A DNA stretch of 35,966 bases from Acinetobacter qingfengensis (GCF_008693185.1 NZ_VXKN01000015.1:1-35966), one strand, 5' to 3'; counted from the stretch's first letter, positions 26,327-35,858 are shown. Numbers and translations are program-made. The notes: generated by a model not told the origin, from the letters alone.

Positions 26327-26866
26327 ATGGCCAATGAGCAAACCGATAAAGCTCAAGATCTGGAACAAGAGCAAATAGAACAGACACAAACTGATGCCGA
26401 ACATCATGCAGAAGCGGGCATTGAAGATTTAAAAGCCCACATCAGCAAACTTGAAGAAAGTTTAAAACTTGAAAAAGCTCGTGCGGCCAATGCCATTTAC
26501 GAAGCTGAAAAAGTGAAAGAGCGTCTGGAGCGTGAAGCAGAAGCAGCGAAAAAATTTGCGCTGGAAAAATTTACCAAAGGCTTACTTGATTCAGTCGATA
26601 ATCTGGAACGTGCGATTGCCGCAGCCGGTGAAGAAAAAACACCATTATTGGAGGGGATTGAACTCACCCTGAAATCCCTGCTCACGACCTTGGAAAAACA
26701 TGGTGTTATCGCAGTAGACACCCAAAATGGCTTTAATGCTGAAATTCATCAGGCAGTTGGTATTGATCCACAAGCCAAAGCAGGTGAAATCGGTAATGTA
26801 TTGCAAAAAGGCTACACCTTGTCAGGTCGTTTATTACGTCCGGCAATGGTTACAGTCGGTCAGTAA
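26327..26866 (+). CDS. grpE: Nucleotide-exchange factor GrpE
   Basis: 179 residues from ATG 26327 ([10 protein letters not shown]), which aligns with other Acinetobacter GrpE starts and has GGAG 7 nt upstream. A second in-frame ATG at 26297 also has a good site (GAGGA, 6 nt) and would add [10 protein letters not shown]; both could be used. Acidic N-terminus, a long coiled coil (~35-95: [35 protein letters not shown]), then the beta-wing ending in [21 protein letters not shown], the family signature. It dimerises and releases ADP from DnaK. It is followed after 149 nt by dnaK; dnaJ is not adjacent. Confidence 0.96.
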   Translation: MANEQTDKAQDLEQEQIEQTQTDAEHHAEAGIEDLKAHISKLEESLKLEKARAANAIYEAEKVKERLEREAEAAKKFALEKFTKGLLDSVDNLERAIAAAGEEKTPLLEGIELTLKSLLTTLEKHGVIAVDTQNGFNAEIHQAVGIDPQAKAGEIGNVLQKGYTLSGRLLRPAMVTVGQ

Positions 26867-26939
26867 TTCGCTAAGCGAAGACTGAATCCGCACAAAGTAC
26901 AGGAAATATAGAGAGATTTTAGATTTTTTCTAAAAAAAT

Positions 26940-26967
26940 CTTGAAAAAAAATAAAATGCTCTCATAT
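26940..26967 (+). promoter_or_regulatory. Sigma-32 heat-shock promoter of dnaK
   Basis: CTTGAAA (26940-26946), 13-nt spacer, TCTCATAT (26960-26967) agrees with the sigma-32 consensus CTTGAAA-N13-CCCCATNT except at two positions. It lies 49 nt before the dnaK ATG. A strong A/T palindrome (AGATTTTTT...AAAAAAATCT, ~26920-26939) abuts the -35. Confidence 0.65.
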
Positions 26968-27015
26968 CGGATAACAAGCGAAATATTGCAAAAGAATTTT
27001 TGAGGAAAACTTAAA

Positions 27016-28965
27016 ATGGCTAAAATTATTGGTATTGACTTAGGTACAACCAACTCATGTGTTGCTGTACTTGAAGGCGATAAAGTAAAAGTAATTGAGA
27101 ATGCAGAAGGTGCGCGTACCACACCATCAATCATTGCATACAAAGATGGCGAAATTCTGGTGGGTCAATCTGCAAAACGTCAAGCAGTGACTAACCCGAA
27201 AAATACATTATTCGCAATCAAGCGTTTAATCGGTCGTCGCTATGAAGATCAAGCGGTACAAAAAGACATTGGTCTTGTTCCTTACAAAATCATCAAAGCT
27301 GACAACGGTGATGCTTGGGTTGAAGTAAACGATAAAAAACTTGCGCCACAACAGATCTCTGCTGAAATTTTGAAAAAAATGAAAAAAACAGCGGAAGACT
27401 ATCTGGGCGAAACAGTGACAGAAGCAGTGATCACTGTACCGGCTTACTTCAACGATGCACAGCGTCAAGCAACCAAAGATGCAGGTAAAATTGCTGGTCT
27501 GGATGTAAAACGTATCATTAACGAACCAACTGCTGCGGCACTTGCGTTTGGTATGGATAAAAAAGAAGGTGACCGTAAAGTTGCAGTTTACGATTTGGGT
27601 GGTGGTACATTTGACGTATCTATCATTGAAATTGCAGACCTTGATGGCGACCAACAAATCGAAGTGTTATCGACTAACGGTGATACCTTCCTTGGTGGTG
27701 AAGACTTTGATAATGCCTTGATTGAGTTTTTGGTTGAAGAGTTCAAAAAAGAACAAAGCGTTAATCTGAAAAATGATCCACTGGCATTACAACGTCTAAA
27801 AGAAGCTGCGGAAAAAGCCAAAATCGAATTGTCTTCTTCTAATGCAACTGAAATTAACCTGCCATATATTACTGCCGATGCAACTGGTCCAAAACACTTG
27901 GTGATCAATGTAACTCGTGCAAAACTGGAAGGTTTGGTTGCAGACTTGGTTGCTCGTACCATTGAACCATGCCGTATTGCACTGAAAGATGCTGGTCTTT
28001 CAACTTCTGAAATCTCTGATGTGATTTTGGTGGGTGGTCAATCCCGTATGCCACTTGTACAACAAAAAGTACAAGAATTTTTCGGTAAAGAACCACGTAA
28101 AGATGTAAACCCAGATGAAGCTGTAGCGATTGGTGCTGCGATCCAAGGTGCAGTATTATCAGGTGACAAAAACGATGTATTGTTGCTCGACGTTACTCCA
28201 TTAACTTTGGGTATCGAAACTATGGGCGGTGTATTGACACCAATCATCGAGAAAAACACTACAATTCCTGCGAAAAAATCACAGGTATTCTCGACAGCGG
28301 CAGATAACCAACCTGCGGTAGACATTTCAGTGTACCAAGGTGAACGTAAAATGGCACAACAAAACAAATTGTTGGGCAACTTCCAGTTAGGTGATATTCC
28401 ACCAGCTCCACGTGGTGTACCACAAATTGAAGTGTCATTTGACATCAATGCCGATGGTATCTTGAAAGTATCCGCAAAAGATAAAAGCACTGGTAAAGAG
28501 CAATCAATCCAGATTAAAGCAAACTCCGGTTTGTCTGATGCCGAAATCGATGCAATGATTAAAGATGCCGAAGCCAATGCAGAAGAAGACCGTAAATTCG
28601 AAGAATTGGCGAAAGCACGTAACGAAGCTGATGCGTTAGTATCTAGTGCAACCAAAGCAGTTAAAGATCTAGGTGATAAAGTCACTGCTGATGAAAAAAC
28701 TGCGGTTGAAACTGCGGTATCAGAACTTGAAGCAGCAACCAAAGAAAATGATGCGGATGCAATCAAAGCAAAAACTGAAAGTCTGCAAAACATTTTGATG
28801 CCAATTACCCAACGTGCATACGAACAAGCACAGGGTGCGGCAGGTGCTGATGGTGCGCAAGGATTTGATCCAAATGCATTCAATCAAGATGCAGGTCAAC
28901 AGCAAAAAGCTGATGATGGTGTAGTAGATGCAGAATTCACCGAAGTGAAAGACGACAAGAAGTAA
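27016..28965 (+). CDS. dnaK: Chaperone DnaK (Hsp70)
   Basis: 649 residues. ATPase domain with [17 protein letters not shown] (residues 4-20), [11 protein letters not shown] and [13 protein letters not shown] (~175-205), and [13 protein letters not shown] (~340). The substrate-binding domain begins after the [14 protein letters not shown] linker (~392). The C-terminal tail ends [15 protein letters not shown], with the EEVD-like acidic end of bacterial DnaK. GAGGAAA precedes the start. A long antisense open frame within it (281 codons) is a shadow of the biased codon use. It has its own heat-shock promoter and a strong terminator. Confidence 0.99.
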   Translation: MAKIIGIDLGTTNSCVAVLEGDKVKVIENAEGARTTPSIIAYKDGEILVGQSAKRQAVTNPKNTLFAIKRLIGRRYEDQAVQKDIGLVPYKIIKADNGDAWVEVNDKKLAPQQISAEILKKMKKTAEDYLGETVTEAVITVPAYFNDAQRQATKDAGKIAGLDVKRIINEPTAAALAFGMDKKEGDRKVAVYDLGGGTFDVSIIEIADLDGDQQIEVLSTNGDTFLGGEDFDNALIEFLVEEFKKEQSVNLKNDPLALQRLKEAAEKAKIELSSSNATEINLPYITADATGPKHLVINVTRAKLEGLVADLVARTIEPCRIALKDAGLSTSEISDVILVGGQSRMPLVQQKVQEFFGKEPRKDVNPDEAVAIGAAIQGAVLSGDKNDVLLLDVTPLTLGIETMGGVLTPIIEKNTTIPAKKSQVFSTAADNQPAVDISVYQGERKMAQQNKLLGNFQLGDIPPAPRGVPQIEVSFDINADGILKVSAKDKSTGKEQSIQIKANSGLSDAEIDAMIKDAEANAEEDRKFEELAKARNEADALVSSATKAVKDLGDKVTADEKTAVETAVSELEAATKENDADAIKAKTESLQNILMPITQRAYEQAQGAAGADGAQGFDPNAFNQDAGQQQKADDGVVDAEFTEVKDDKK

Positions 28966-29000
28966 GTTTAAATTGATTTAACTTATCAGTTTAAGCAAAG

Positions 29001-29025
29001 ACGCTCGATTTATCGAGCGTTTTTT
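29001..29025 (+). terminator. Rho-independent terminator of dnaK
   Basis: ACGCTCGA (29001-29008) pairs with TCGAGCGT (29013-29020), loop TTTA, followed by T5. Confidence 0.94.
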
Positions 29026-29037
29026 ATTTTAGAATGT

Positions 29038-29055
29038 TGTAAGTAATTGCTCACA
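29038..29055 (+). promoter_or_regulatory. GacA-type upstream activating box of the small RNA
   Basis: TGTAAG (29038-29043), 6-nt spacer, CTCACA (29050-29055) matches the Pseudomonas GacA box TGTAAG-N6-CTTACA at 11 of 12 fixed positions. Its centre is ~65 bp before the predicted start of the RNA at 29112, similar to rsmX/Y/Z promoters. A good -10 (TATACT, 29100-29105) has no matching -35, as expected for an activator-dependent promoter. Confidence 0.65.
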
Positions 29056-29111
29056 AATAAAGATGCTTTTGACCTCTATAAGCTTAGCAAAATTTTGCAT
29101 ATACTAATCGA

Positions 29112-29225
29112 ATATCAGGAGACAGGATGTTTCTGGATGGATACAAGGAAGTATCAGGTATGACAGGACGTTCTACCTAACCTATGAAAAAGCATGTTTA
29201 ACAGGAAGTTAAACATGCTTTTTTT
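29112..29225 (+). ncRNA. Candidate CsrA/RsmA-sequestering small RNA (RsmX/Y/Z-like)
   Basis: About 114 nt with seven GGA triplets (29118, 29125, 29135, 29139, 29147, 29166, 29204). Four hairpins place AGGA in the loop: GAGAC/GTTTC (29119-29133, loop AGGAT); GATAC/GTATC (29140-29155, loop AAGGAA); an imperfect GGTA..GAC/GTT..TACC stem (29157-29177, loop AGGAC); and the terminator stem (29187-29223, loop AGGAA). This loop display is what CsrA/RsmA dimers bind, and the size and layout equal those of Pseudomonas RsmX/RsmY. No open reading frame of note is present. The predicted role is to titrate CsrA and relieve repression of its mRNA targets under GacS/GacA control. The start is predicted from the -10, not measured. 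It sits between dnaK and nadC. Confidence 0.8.
29187..29225. terminator. Bidirectional terminator of the small RNA and of nadC
   Basis: A perfect 16-bp stem AAAAAGCATGTTTAAC (29187-29202) and GTTAAACATGCTTTTT (29208-29223) with loop AGGAA. T-rich ends occur on both strands, so it can also end the leftward nadC transcript, whose stop lies 22 nt away. Confidence 0.93.
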
Positions 29226-29246
29226 ACGTCTGTATTATGATAATCA

Positions 29247-30125
<879 letters not shown>

Positions 30126-30219
30126 TTAAAAGAAAAATTTTTACTGCTATGTAGATTATCACAGCAGAAATAATTTTTAAGGCGTAAAATACAAAAGTCT
30201 TTCAGGTTTTACTATTGTG

Positions 30220-30786
30220 ATGGAAATGTTCAAGATTATTCAGGGTGCCGTGCAAGGCGCTGTACAAATTCATTCTCCCAATTTTAACCAGCGTCCTGAA
30301 GATACAGATATTCGTTTGGTAGTGATCCATAATATCAGCTTGCCACCTTCGCAATTTGGTGGCGGCTATATCCAGCAATTTTTTCAGAATCAACTCGACT
30401 GGAATGCTCATCCATATTTTAAAAGCATTGAAGGCATGCAGGTTTCAGCGCATCTGTTAATTTTGCGAAGCGGTGAGGTCATTCAATTTGTCAATTTTAA
30501 TGAGCGGGCATGGCATGCAGGACGATCCAGCTATCTTGGACAGATGGAATGTAATGATTATTCAATTGGTATTGAGCTTGAAGGTAGTGATGATCAACCA
30601 TTTGAACAACAACAATACGATGTGCTTAGTCAGTTAATTTTGTCTATTGAACAGGCTTATCCTAAAACCTATCAACATTTAACTGGGCATTCGGATATTG
30701 CACCCGGACGTAAAACAGATCCGGGCCCTTTTTTTGATTGGCAACTGTTAAGAGCAGATATATATGCAAAACGTCAACAAAAATAA
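30220..30786 (+). CDS. ampD: 1,6-anhydro-N-acetylmuramyl-L-alanine amidase AmpD
   Basis: 188 residues from ATG 30220; GTG 30217 immediately before and ATG 30226 are alternatives, with AGG at 30204-30206. No signal peptide, cytoplasmic. Zinc ligands and catalytic residues are visible: VIHNISLPP (His37), GIELEGSD (Glu119), TGHSDIAPGRKTDPGP (His157, Lys165, Asp167), equivalent to E. coli His34, Glu116, His154, Lys162, Asp164. It cleaves stem peptide from anhydro-muropeptides during peptidoglycan recycling. Loss of AmpD derepresses chromosomal AmpC in many species. It is followed after 82 nt by murJ. Confidence 0.96.
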   Translation: MEMFKIIQGAVQGAVQIHSPNFNQRPEDTDIRLVVIHNISLPPSQFGGGYIQQFFQNQLDWNAHPYFKSIEGMQVSAHLLILRSGEVIQFVNFNERAWHAGRSSYLGQMECNDYSIGIELEGSDDQPFEQQQYDVLSQLILSIEQAYPKTYQHLTGHSDIAPGRKTDPGPFFDWQLLRADIYAKRQQK

Positions 30787-30867
30787 CTTTTATTCCAATG
30801 CTTCATCTGTTCATTCTACGATGAGATTTCCATTACAATAGCGATTTTTCGGTTAAGGTAAATCAAC

Positions 30868-32409
30868 ATGGCCTTATGGCGCTCAACAATGGTAATTAGT
30901 GCAATGACCATGTTGTCCCGTATATTGGGATTGGTAAGAGATGTGGTTTTGCTGAGTGTTTTTGGCTCAGGAAAGGATTTTGACACTTTTGTTGTGGCAT
31001 TCCGTATCCCGAATTTTTTTAGGCGGTTATTTGCTGAAGGCGCATTTTCCCAAGCTTTTATCCCTGTTCTAACAGAATATAAAAATACAAAGTTGCATGA
31101 AGAGGTACAAATATTAATTAGTCGTGTTTTTGCCGGCTTACTTTTAATTACCAGTTTATTAACTGTATTTGCCATGGTTGCTGCACCTGCAATTTTATAT
31201 ATATATGCCGGCGGATTCAGTAGCGACCCCGAAAAATTTGCTCAGCTTGTGGGATTATTCCGACTGACATTCCCTTATTTGATGTTTATGTCATTAACGG
31301 CATTTGCCAGTAGTATTTTAAATACCTATGGATCATTTACTTCCCCAGCATTCTCTCCAGTATTATTGAATTTAATCATGATCTTAGGTGCATTATTTCT
31401 TGCGCCACATGTGGATCCGGCAATTATGTCACTAGGCTGGTCTGTATTAATTGCAGGTATGTTGCAATTGGCGATTCAAATTCCAGAAATCTGGCGTAAA
31501 AAACTGTTAATTCCACCCAAACTGGATTTTAAACATGAAGGGGTACAACGAATTCTGAAATTAATGCTACCGGCATTATTTGGTGTTTCTGTTACCCAGA
31601 TTAATCTATTACTCAATACCTTCTGGGCATCACACATGCAGGATGGCTCAGTATCATGGTTATATTCTGCGGAGCGTATGACAGAGTTGCCGTTGGGACT
31701 AATTGGCGTGGCAATTGGTACAGTAATTTTACCTTCCTTATCTTCACAGAAAGTTGATCAGGATATGCAAAAATTTCGTAGTATGATGGACTGGGCGACT
31801 AAGGTCATTGTTCTTGTTGGTGTTCCGGCCAGTATCGCATTGTGTATGTTATCTACTCCAATTATTCATACTTTATTTGAACATGGTGAATTCACAGCAC
31901 GAGATACCGCCATGACCTCTCTTGCCTTACAGTGTATGTCTGGTGGTGTGATCTCTTATATGTTGATTAAAGTGTTTGCACCAGGATTTTATGCTCAGCA
32001 GGATACAAAAACACCTGTGAGAATTGGAATGATCACTGTTTTTGCCAATATGCTAATTACCATTGTTTTATTGGGAATTTTTCATCTGATTGGTTGGCAA
32101 GCACAGCACATGGCACTGGCTTTAGCTTCTTCAGGCTCTGCTTTTGTTAATGCTGCATTACTTTATGCTACTTTACATCGGAGAAATATTTTCCGTTTGG
32201 AAGGGCATTGGAAAACAACAGCAGTAAAATTTACGATTGCTAATATCGTAATGACTCTGACTTTATGGTATGGATTACACTGGTATTCTAATTCTTCAAA
32301 TATTTCTACGCGTATCATGGAATTAATCTTGTTATGTGTAATGGGTGCATTCGTCTATGGCATTACTTTGTTGCTGGTTGGTTTTCGTTTACGTCATTTA
32401 CGTCCATAA
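30868..32409 (+). CDS. murJ: Lipid II flippase MurJ (MviN)
   Basis: 513 residues with about 14 transmembrane helices. The essential charged residues of the E. coli cavity are at identical positions: Arg18, Arg24, Asp39, Arg52 and Arg270 (in SRILGLVRD, FDTF, FRRLFAEGAFSQAF and YSAERMTELPLG). It moves lipid II across the inner membrane for peptidoglycan synthesis. The start codon is followed at once by the first helix (MALWRSTMVISAMTMLSRI). Downstream of ampD, ending in a terminator shared with the convergent PAS/GGDEF gene. Confidence 0.98.
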   Translation: MALWRSTMVISAMTMLSRILGLVRDVVLLSVFGSGKDFDTFVVAFRIPNFFRRLFAEGAFSQAFIPVLTEYKNTKLHEEVQILISRVFAGLLLITSLLTVFAMVAAPAILYIYAGGFSSDPEKFAQLVGLFRLTFPYLMFMSLTAFASSILNTYGSFTSPAFSPVLLNLIMILGALFLAPHVDPAIMSLGWSVLIAGMLQLAIQIPEIWRKKLLIPPKLDFKHEGVQRILKLMLPALFGVSVTQINLLLNTFWASHMQDGSVSWLYSAERMTELPLGLIGVAIGTVILPSLSSQKVDQDMQKFRSMMDWATKVIVLVGVPASIALCMLSTPIIHTLFEHGEFTARDTAMTSLALQCMSGGVISYMLIKVFAPGFYAQQDTKTPVRIGMITVFANMLITIVLLGIFHLIGWQAQHMALALASSGSAFVNAALLYATLHRRNIFRLEGHWKTTAVKFTIANIVMTLTLWYGLHWYSNSSNISTRIMELILLCVMGAFVYGITLLLVGFRLRHLRP

Positions 32410-32425
32410 AATTTCATAATAGAAG

Positions 32426-32471
32426 ACCAGACAGCGCTTAAATATTATTTATTTGAACGTCTGGTTTTTTT
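32426..32471. terminator. Terminator of murJ overlapping the convergent gene end
   Basis: ACCAGAC (32426-32432) pairs with GTCTGGT (32459-32465), large AT-rich loop, then T7 (32465-32471). The right arm lies inside the last codons of the leftward gene. Confidence 0.7.
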
Positions 32472-33882
32472 GTGCATTAAACTTATTATTATAAAGATTT
32501 TGATCAGCACGCAGTAGCATTTGCTCTAGTGTTTCATTGGGGTAAAGTGTTGCATGACCGATGTCAATTTCCAGTGGAATACTTTGATAAAAATCCTGAT
32601 CAATTTCAATTAATGACAAAATTCCATTGATTTTTTGTTGAATGAGGTGATTGTCACAACCTGGAATTAAAATTAAAAAATCATTATTTTTAAGATGATA
32701 TGCTGTTAATGGTTTTTTTATCATATAATGAATAATATCACTTAAGCGAGATAATAATACACAAGAATAATCATCAGCTTTAGAGTGATTAAATGAAGAT
32801 GGACGCAGTTTAATTTGTATACATGATATTTGAAACATAAATTCTTTTTGTATACGCTTTAATTCATAGTTTAAAAATTTTTCATTATAAAACTTAGTAA
32901 TTGGATTTTGAAATTTCAATACATCATGAAAAGATTCTATTTGCACTTTTTCAGTAATATCAGTTAGACAAATCTGTACTTTTTCCCATGAGTTTTTATA
33001 GCTGGGTAAAATATTATAATGAAGTAATAAATAACGTACATTATTATCAAGAGTAAAGGCAACAAATTTATGCTCCTGCATTGGTTTGCCATGCCAGAGG
33101 TGTGTTAAAAATGCCATAAAATTTTGATATAAGCTTCCCTGATAAATTTGTTCTCGATGGTCAATATATTCTTGATGACCTTTAAGCTTAAATAAATCTA
33201 AAAGCGCCTTATTGGTATTTAATATCTTTATCTGTTCAAGGCATTCATCAACAAATTGTGAGTTGGATTGAATATAAGATTCAAAATTTTCTATTCCCGC
33301 TTCATGTAAATAATCAAAGCGTTTTTTAATCGCTTTACAGTCACAAATAAGCATTGCCACAGGTGCATATTGGAAAATAGCTTCAGAAATTAATTGATTT
33401 TGTTGTCCAAGTTTCTGAGTTTGAATTTGCTCAGTGACATCTATTGTAGAAATTAAAACACGGCCTAAAGTATCTTCGTAGCCAGGGATGACTAAGGCAT
33501 GCAATTCTAGATTTAATCGTTTTCCAGATAGTGTATAATTGACAACAGTATCAGAATAAAATAATTGCCCTTGCCATAAATCAATTAATAGTTGTTTAAA
33601 ATAAGGCAGCATATCGTCACGAAAAATACTTGCCAAATTCTTTTCTAGTTCTTCACAACTTGATGCTTCAAATAAATCAAGAGTATACTGATTAACTCGA
33701 ACCAGTTTTATTTTGCGAATACATTGCTGAATAAAGTGATATTCATCAGTCAAAAATAACTGTGAAATATCATTAATACCATTTTTTCTTAAGGTCTCAA
33801 AATATTGCTTTAACTCACTGGCATCCTCAATCCAAAAGGGAAAGGGAAGACGCTCAATCAGTATAGATTCAAAAAAAATCAT
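32449..33882 (-). CDS. PAS-PAS protein with strongly degenerate GGDEF domain
   Basis: 477 residues from ATG 33882, which has GGGG 6 nt upstream; a TTG four codons earlier is open but improbable. Soluble. Two related PAS-type modules, residues ~10-155 (FWIEDASELKQYFETL ... VRVNQYTLDLFEA ... RVLISTIDVTEQ) and ~165-320 (the same order of motifs: MLICDCKAIKKRFDYL ... NTNKALLDLF ... QICLTDITEK), indicate internal duplication. The last ~150 residues keep the fold outline of GGDEF (FYNEKFLNYEL, ADQNLY), but the signature is YHLKNNDFLILIP, with no GG-D-E-F and no DxDxFK metal site. Cyclase activity is therefore very unlikely. It may be a sensor or c-di-GMP/nucleotide-binding scaffold. Low-GC gene with no obvious operon partner. 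Confidence 0.8.
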   Translation of the reverse strand: MIFFESILIERLPFPFWIEDASELKQYFETLRKNGINDISQLFLTDEYHFIQQCIRKIKLVRVNQYTLDLFEASSCEELEKNLASIFRDDMLPYFKQLLIDLWQGQLFYSDTVVNYTLSGKRLNLELHALVIPGYEDTLGRVLISTIDVTEQIQTQKLGQQNQLISEAIFQYAPVAMLICDCKAIKKRFDYLHEAGIENFESYIQSNSQFVDECLEQIKILNTNKALLDLFKLKGHQEYIDHREQIYQGSLYQNFMAFLTHLWHGKPMQEHKFVAFTLDNNVRYLLLHYNILPSYKNSWEKVQICLTDITEKVQIESFHDVLKFQNPITKFYNEKFLNYELKRIQKEFMFQISCIQIKLRPSSFNHSKADDYSCVLLSRLSDIIHYMIKKPLTAYHLKNNDFLILIPGCDNHLIQQKINGILSLIEIDQDFYQSIPLEIDIGHATLYPNETLEQMLLRADQNLYNNKFNAQKNQTFK

Positions 33883-33910
33883 GATTGACCCCAAGATAAT
33901 ATAAATATAA

Positions 33911-33949
33911 CAGCAGATTGATTTATATTATTAATCATCTAATCTGCTG
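33911..33949 (-). terminator. Hairpin after the first FKBP gene
   Basis: CAGCAGATT (33911-33919) and AATCTGCTG (33941-33949) are a perfect 9-bp inverted repeat with a GATT/AATC inner pairing. On the minus strand it follows the FKBP stop and is succeeded by an AT-rich run, suitable for termination though without a clean T tract. Confidence 0.55.
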
Positions 33950-33957
33950 AATGTATA

Positions 33958-34647
33958 CTATGGCAGTACTTTGATTAATTGTAAATCAAAAATCAATGTG
34001 CTATTTGGAGGAATTGCATTGCCTGCGCCTGTTTCGCCATAAGCTAGTTTTGCTGGAATAAAGAAACGATATGTACTGCCTTCAGACATTAATTGCAAGC
34101 CTTCCTGCCAACCTTTAATCACTTGATTTAAACTTAAAGTAACTGGCTCATCTCTTGCAATCGAACTGTCAAAAACTGTTCCATCTAGTAATCGTCCTTC
34201 GTAATGTACTTCAACTTTGTTTTTTAATGATGGTTTCTTGCCTTTTCCTTGTATTAAAACTTGATATTGCAAACCACTTTTGGTGGTATGAATACCAGCC
34301 TGTTTTGCATTATTGGCTAAAAAACTTGTACCTTGTTGCTGATTACCATTTGCAATTTGCTGGAAAGCAATAAGGTCCGCAGCTTCAGTTTGTTTTTTAT
34401 ATTGATTTAATACAGCCATCATTTGTTCATTGGTTAAAGCTGGCGTGGTACCAAGATAACCTTGCTTAAAACCTTGCATAAAACTATCAACATCTAAATC
34501 ACCAAGTGCATTGGCGTTAGATTTTCCTAGTAAATAACCAAAACTATAACCAACTTGTTCTTTTTCATTGCTCTGAGATGAAATGACAGGTGCTGCAAAA
34601 GTAGCTGAAGAACAGAAGATAACACTGGATAAAAGAATTTTTTTCAT
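33958..34647 (-). CDS. FKBP-type peptidyl-prolyl isomerase, FkpA/Mip-like, periplasmic
   Basis: 229 residues from ATG 34647 (MKKILLSSVIFCSSATFAA signal peptide); ATG 34662 is possible. N-terminal dimerisation domain at ~20-120 (EQVGYSFGYLLGKS, LDVDSFMQGFKQGY) and FKBP domain at ~125-229: GLQYQVL, VEVHYEGRLLDGTVFDSS, VIKGWQEGLQLM, AYGETGAGNAIPPNSTLIFDLQL. The active-site Tyr, Phe, Asp and Trp are all present. It assists folding of envelope proteins. It is one of two adjacent paralogues on the same strand, separated by a terminator, so probably not co-transcribed. No strong ribosome site. Confidence 0.93.
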   Translation of the reverse strand: MKKILLSSVIFCSSATFAAPVISSQSNEKEQVGYSFGYLLGKSNANALGDLDVDSFMQGFKQGYLGTTPALTNEQMMAVLNQYKKQTEAADLIAFQQIANGNQQQGTSFLANNAKQAGIHTTKSGLQYQVLIQGKGKKPSLKNKVEVHYEGRLLDGTVFDSSIARDEPVTLSLNQVIKGWQEGLQLMSEGSTYRFFIPAKLAYGETGAGNAIPPNSTLIFDLQLIKVLP

Positions 34648-34762
34648 TGTTTGCAAGACCATAAAATGATATTTCTACTGATGTTAGTAGATTTATAAAA
34701 TACTGTATATGCTGATAAGAATGGAATAATGAATAATATTGAGTCTGGCTGTGTAAATTTTG

Positions 34763-34802
34763 TAAAAATAAAAGGTGTATGGAAATTTTTTTCCATACAC
34801 CT
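34763..34802 (-). terminator. Terminator of the second FKBP gene
   Basis: AGGTGTATGGAA (34773-34784) pairs perfectly with TTCCATACACCT (34791-34802). On the minus strand it is followed by TTTATTTTTA (complement of 34763-34772). Confidence 0.88.
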
Positions 34803-34827
34803 GTGCAGAATAAGTGCTAAATAAAAA

Positions 34828-35565
34828 TTATTGTACAGCGATTAATTGTACTTTAAAAATTAAAGTACTATTCGGTGGAATAGGACCTTTGCCTTCTGGG
34901 CCATAAGCAAGATTAGATGGAATGAAGAAAGTATATTCACCACCCTCTTTCATTAACTGCAACCCTTCTGTCCAGCCAGGAATAACCTGATCTAAGCGAA
35001 ATTCAATGGGTTGACCACGATCAAATGAACTATCAAAAACTTGTCCATTAACCAATTTACCCTCGTAATTGACTTTAACTACATCAGTTGATTTTGGCGA
35101 CTTACCCATACCTTCTTTATCTACAATATATTGCAAACCTGAAGCAGTTGTTTTTACACCAGCTTTTTTGGCATTTTCAGCAAGAAACTTAGCATCCTGA
35201 TTTTGATCAGCTATCGCAGGTTTTACTTGATTGATAGCAGCAGGCTGATTAGTTTTCTGAGCAGCAACAAATTGTTGATATGCTTCATTCACTTCCTGTT
35301 CAGTGAATGGAAATGCTTCATGAGCGTGGCCAGAGCGGGCACCAGCATTAAAAGCATCAATATTTAACTCAGGTGGAGTTTGGCTGGCAACTTCATAACC
35401 AAGAACATAACTGATTTTTTCAGCAGGAGAAGCAGATTCAACATTAAAAGAAGAATGTTTGGCCCCTGTCTGAAATAAATTCGGGTTTTTGCTGGCGTAG
35501 AAAACGGGCACAAGTGCAACACTGCCTAAAACTGCAGCGACAACAATGGGTAATGCTTTACTCAT
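34828..35565 (-). CDS. FKBP-type peptidyl-prolyl isomerase, membrane-anchored or periplasmic paralogue
   Basis: 245 residues. Hydrophobic N-terminus (ALPIVVAAVLGSVALVPVFYA) that may be an uncleaved anchor. Then a helical dimerisation region (~46-130: KISYVLGYEVASQ, LNIDAFNAGARSG) with a low-complexity Gln/Ala linker, and an FKBP domain (~135-245: GLQYIVDKEG, VKVNYEGKLVNGQVFDSSF, VIPGWTEGLQLMKEGG, AYGPEGKGPIPPNSTLIFKVQL). It shares the whole architecture with the neighbour at 33958 but differs in linker and N-terminus, indicating an old tandem duplication. GGA is 8-10 nt before the ATG. It lies upstream of the stable-RNA promoter region on the opposite strand. Confidence 0.93.
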   Translation of the reverse strand: MSKALPIVVAAVLGSVALVPVFYASKNPNLFQTGAKHSSFNVESASPAEKISYVLGYEVASQTPPELNIDAFNAGARSGHAHEAFPFTEQEVNEAYQQFVAAQKTNQPAAINQVKPAIADQNQDAKFLAENAKKAGVKTTASGLQYIVDKEGMGKSPKSTDVVKVNYEGKLVNGQVFDSSFDRGQPIEFRLDQVIPGWTEGLQLMKEGGEYTFFIPSNLAYGPEGKGPIPPNSTLIFKVQLIAVQ

Positions 35566-35858
35566 AAGATTTCCAAGGAAGAAAAATCAATGGTTTATTT
35601 TGTGACTATATTAACATAATAGAGGGAATGATAAGTCAAATTATATGATAGAAATAGTTTTTACCGTTCATATTCAGTAACCACATTTAAACTTTATATG
35701 GATAGCCAAACATAATAAAAAATATGTTGAGCACAATTAAAGAATAAGCTTATCAATAATTATTATTGGAGTTTGGATAAAGAATTGACAAAAATAACAG
35801 TAATAGCTCAATTTTCACGCACTCAAGAAGAAAAATTAGAAAAAAGGGTTTTGGGGTA

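Noticed and set aside
28038..28883. 281-codon open frame antisense to dnaK
   Set aside because: It is opposite a highly expressed gene with strong codon bias, has a Ser/Ala-rich composition typical of antisense shadows, and has no ribosome site.
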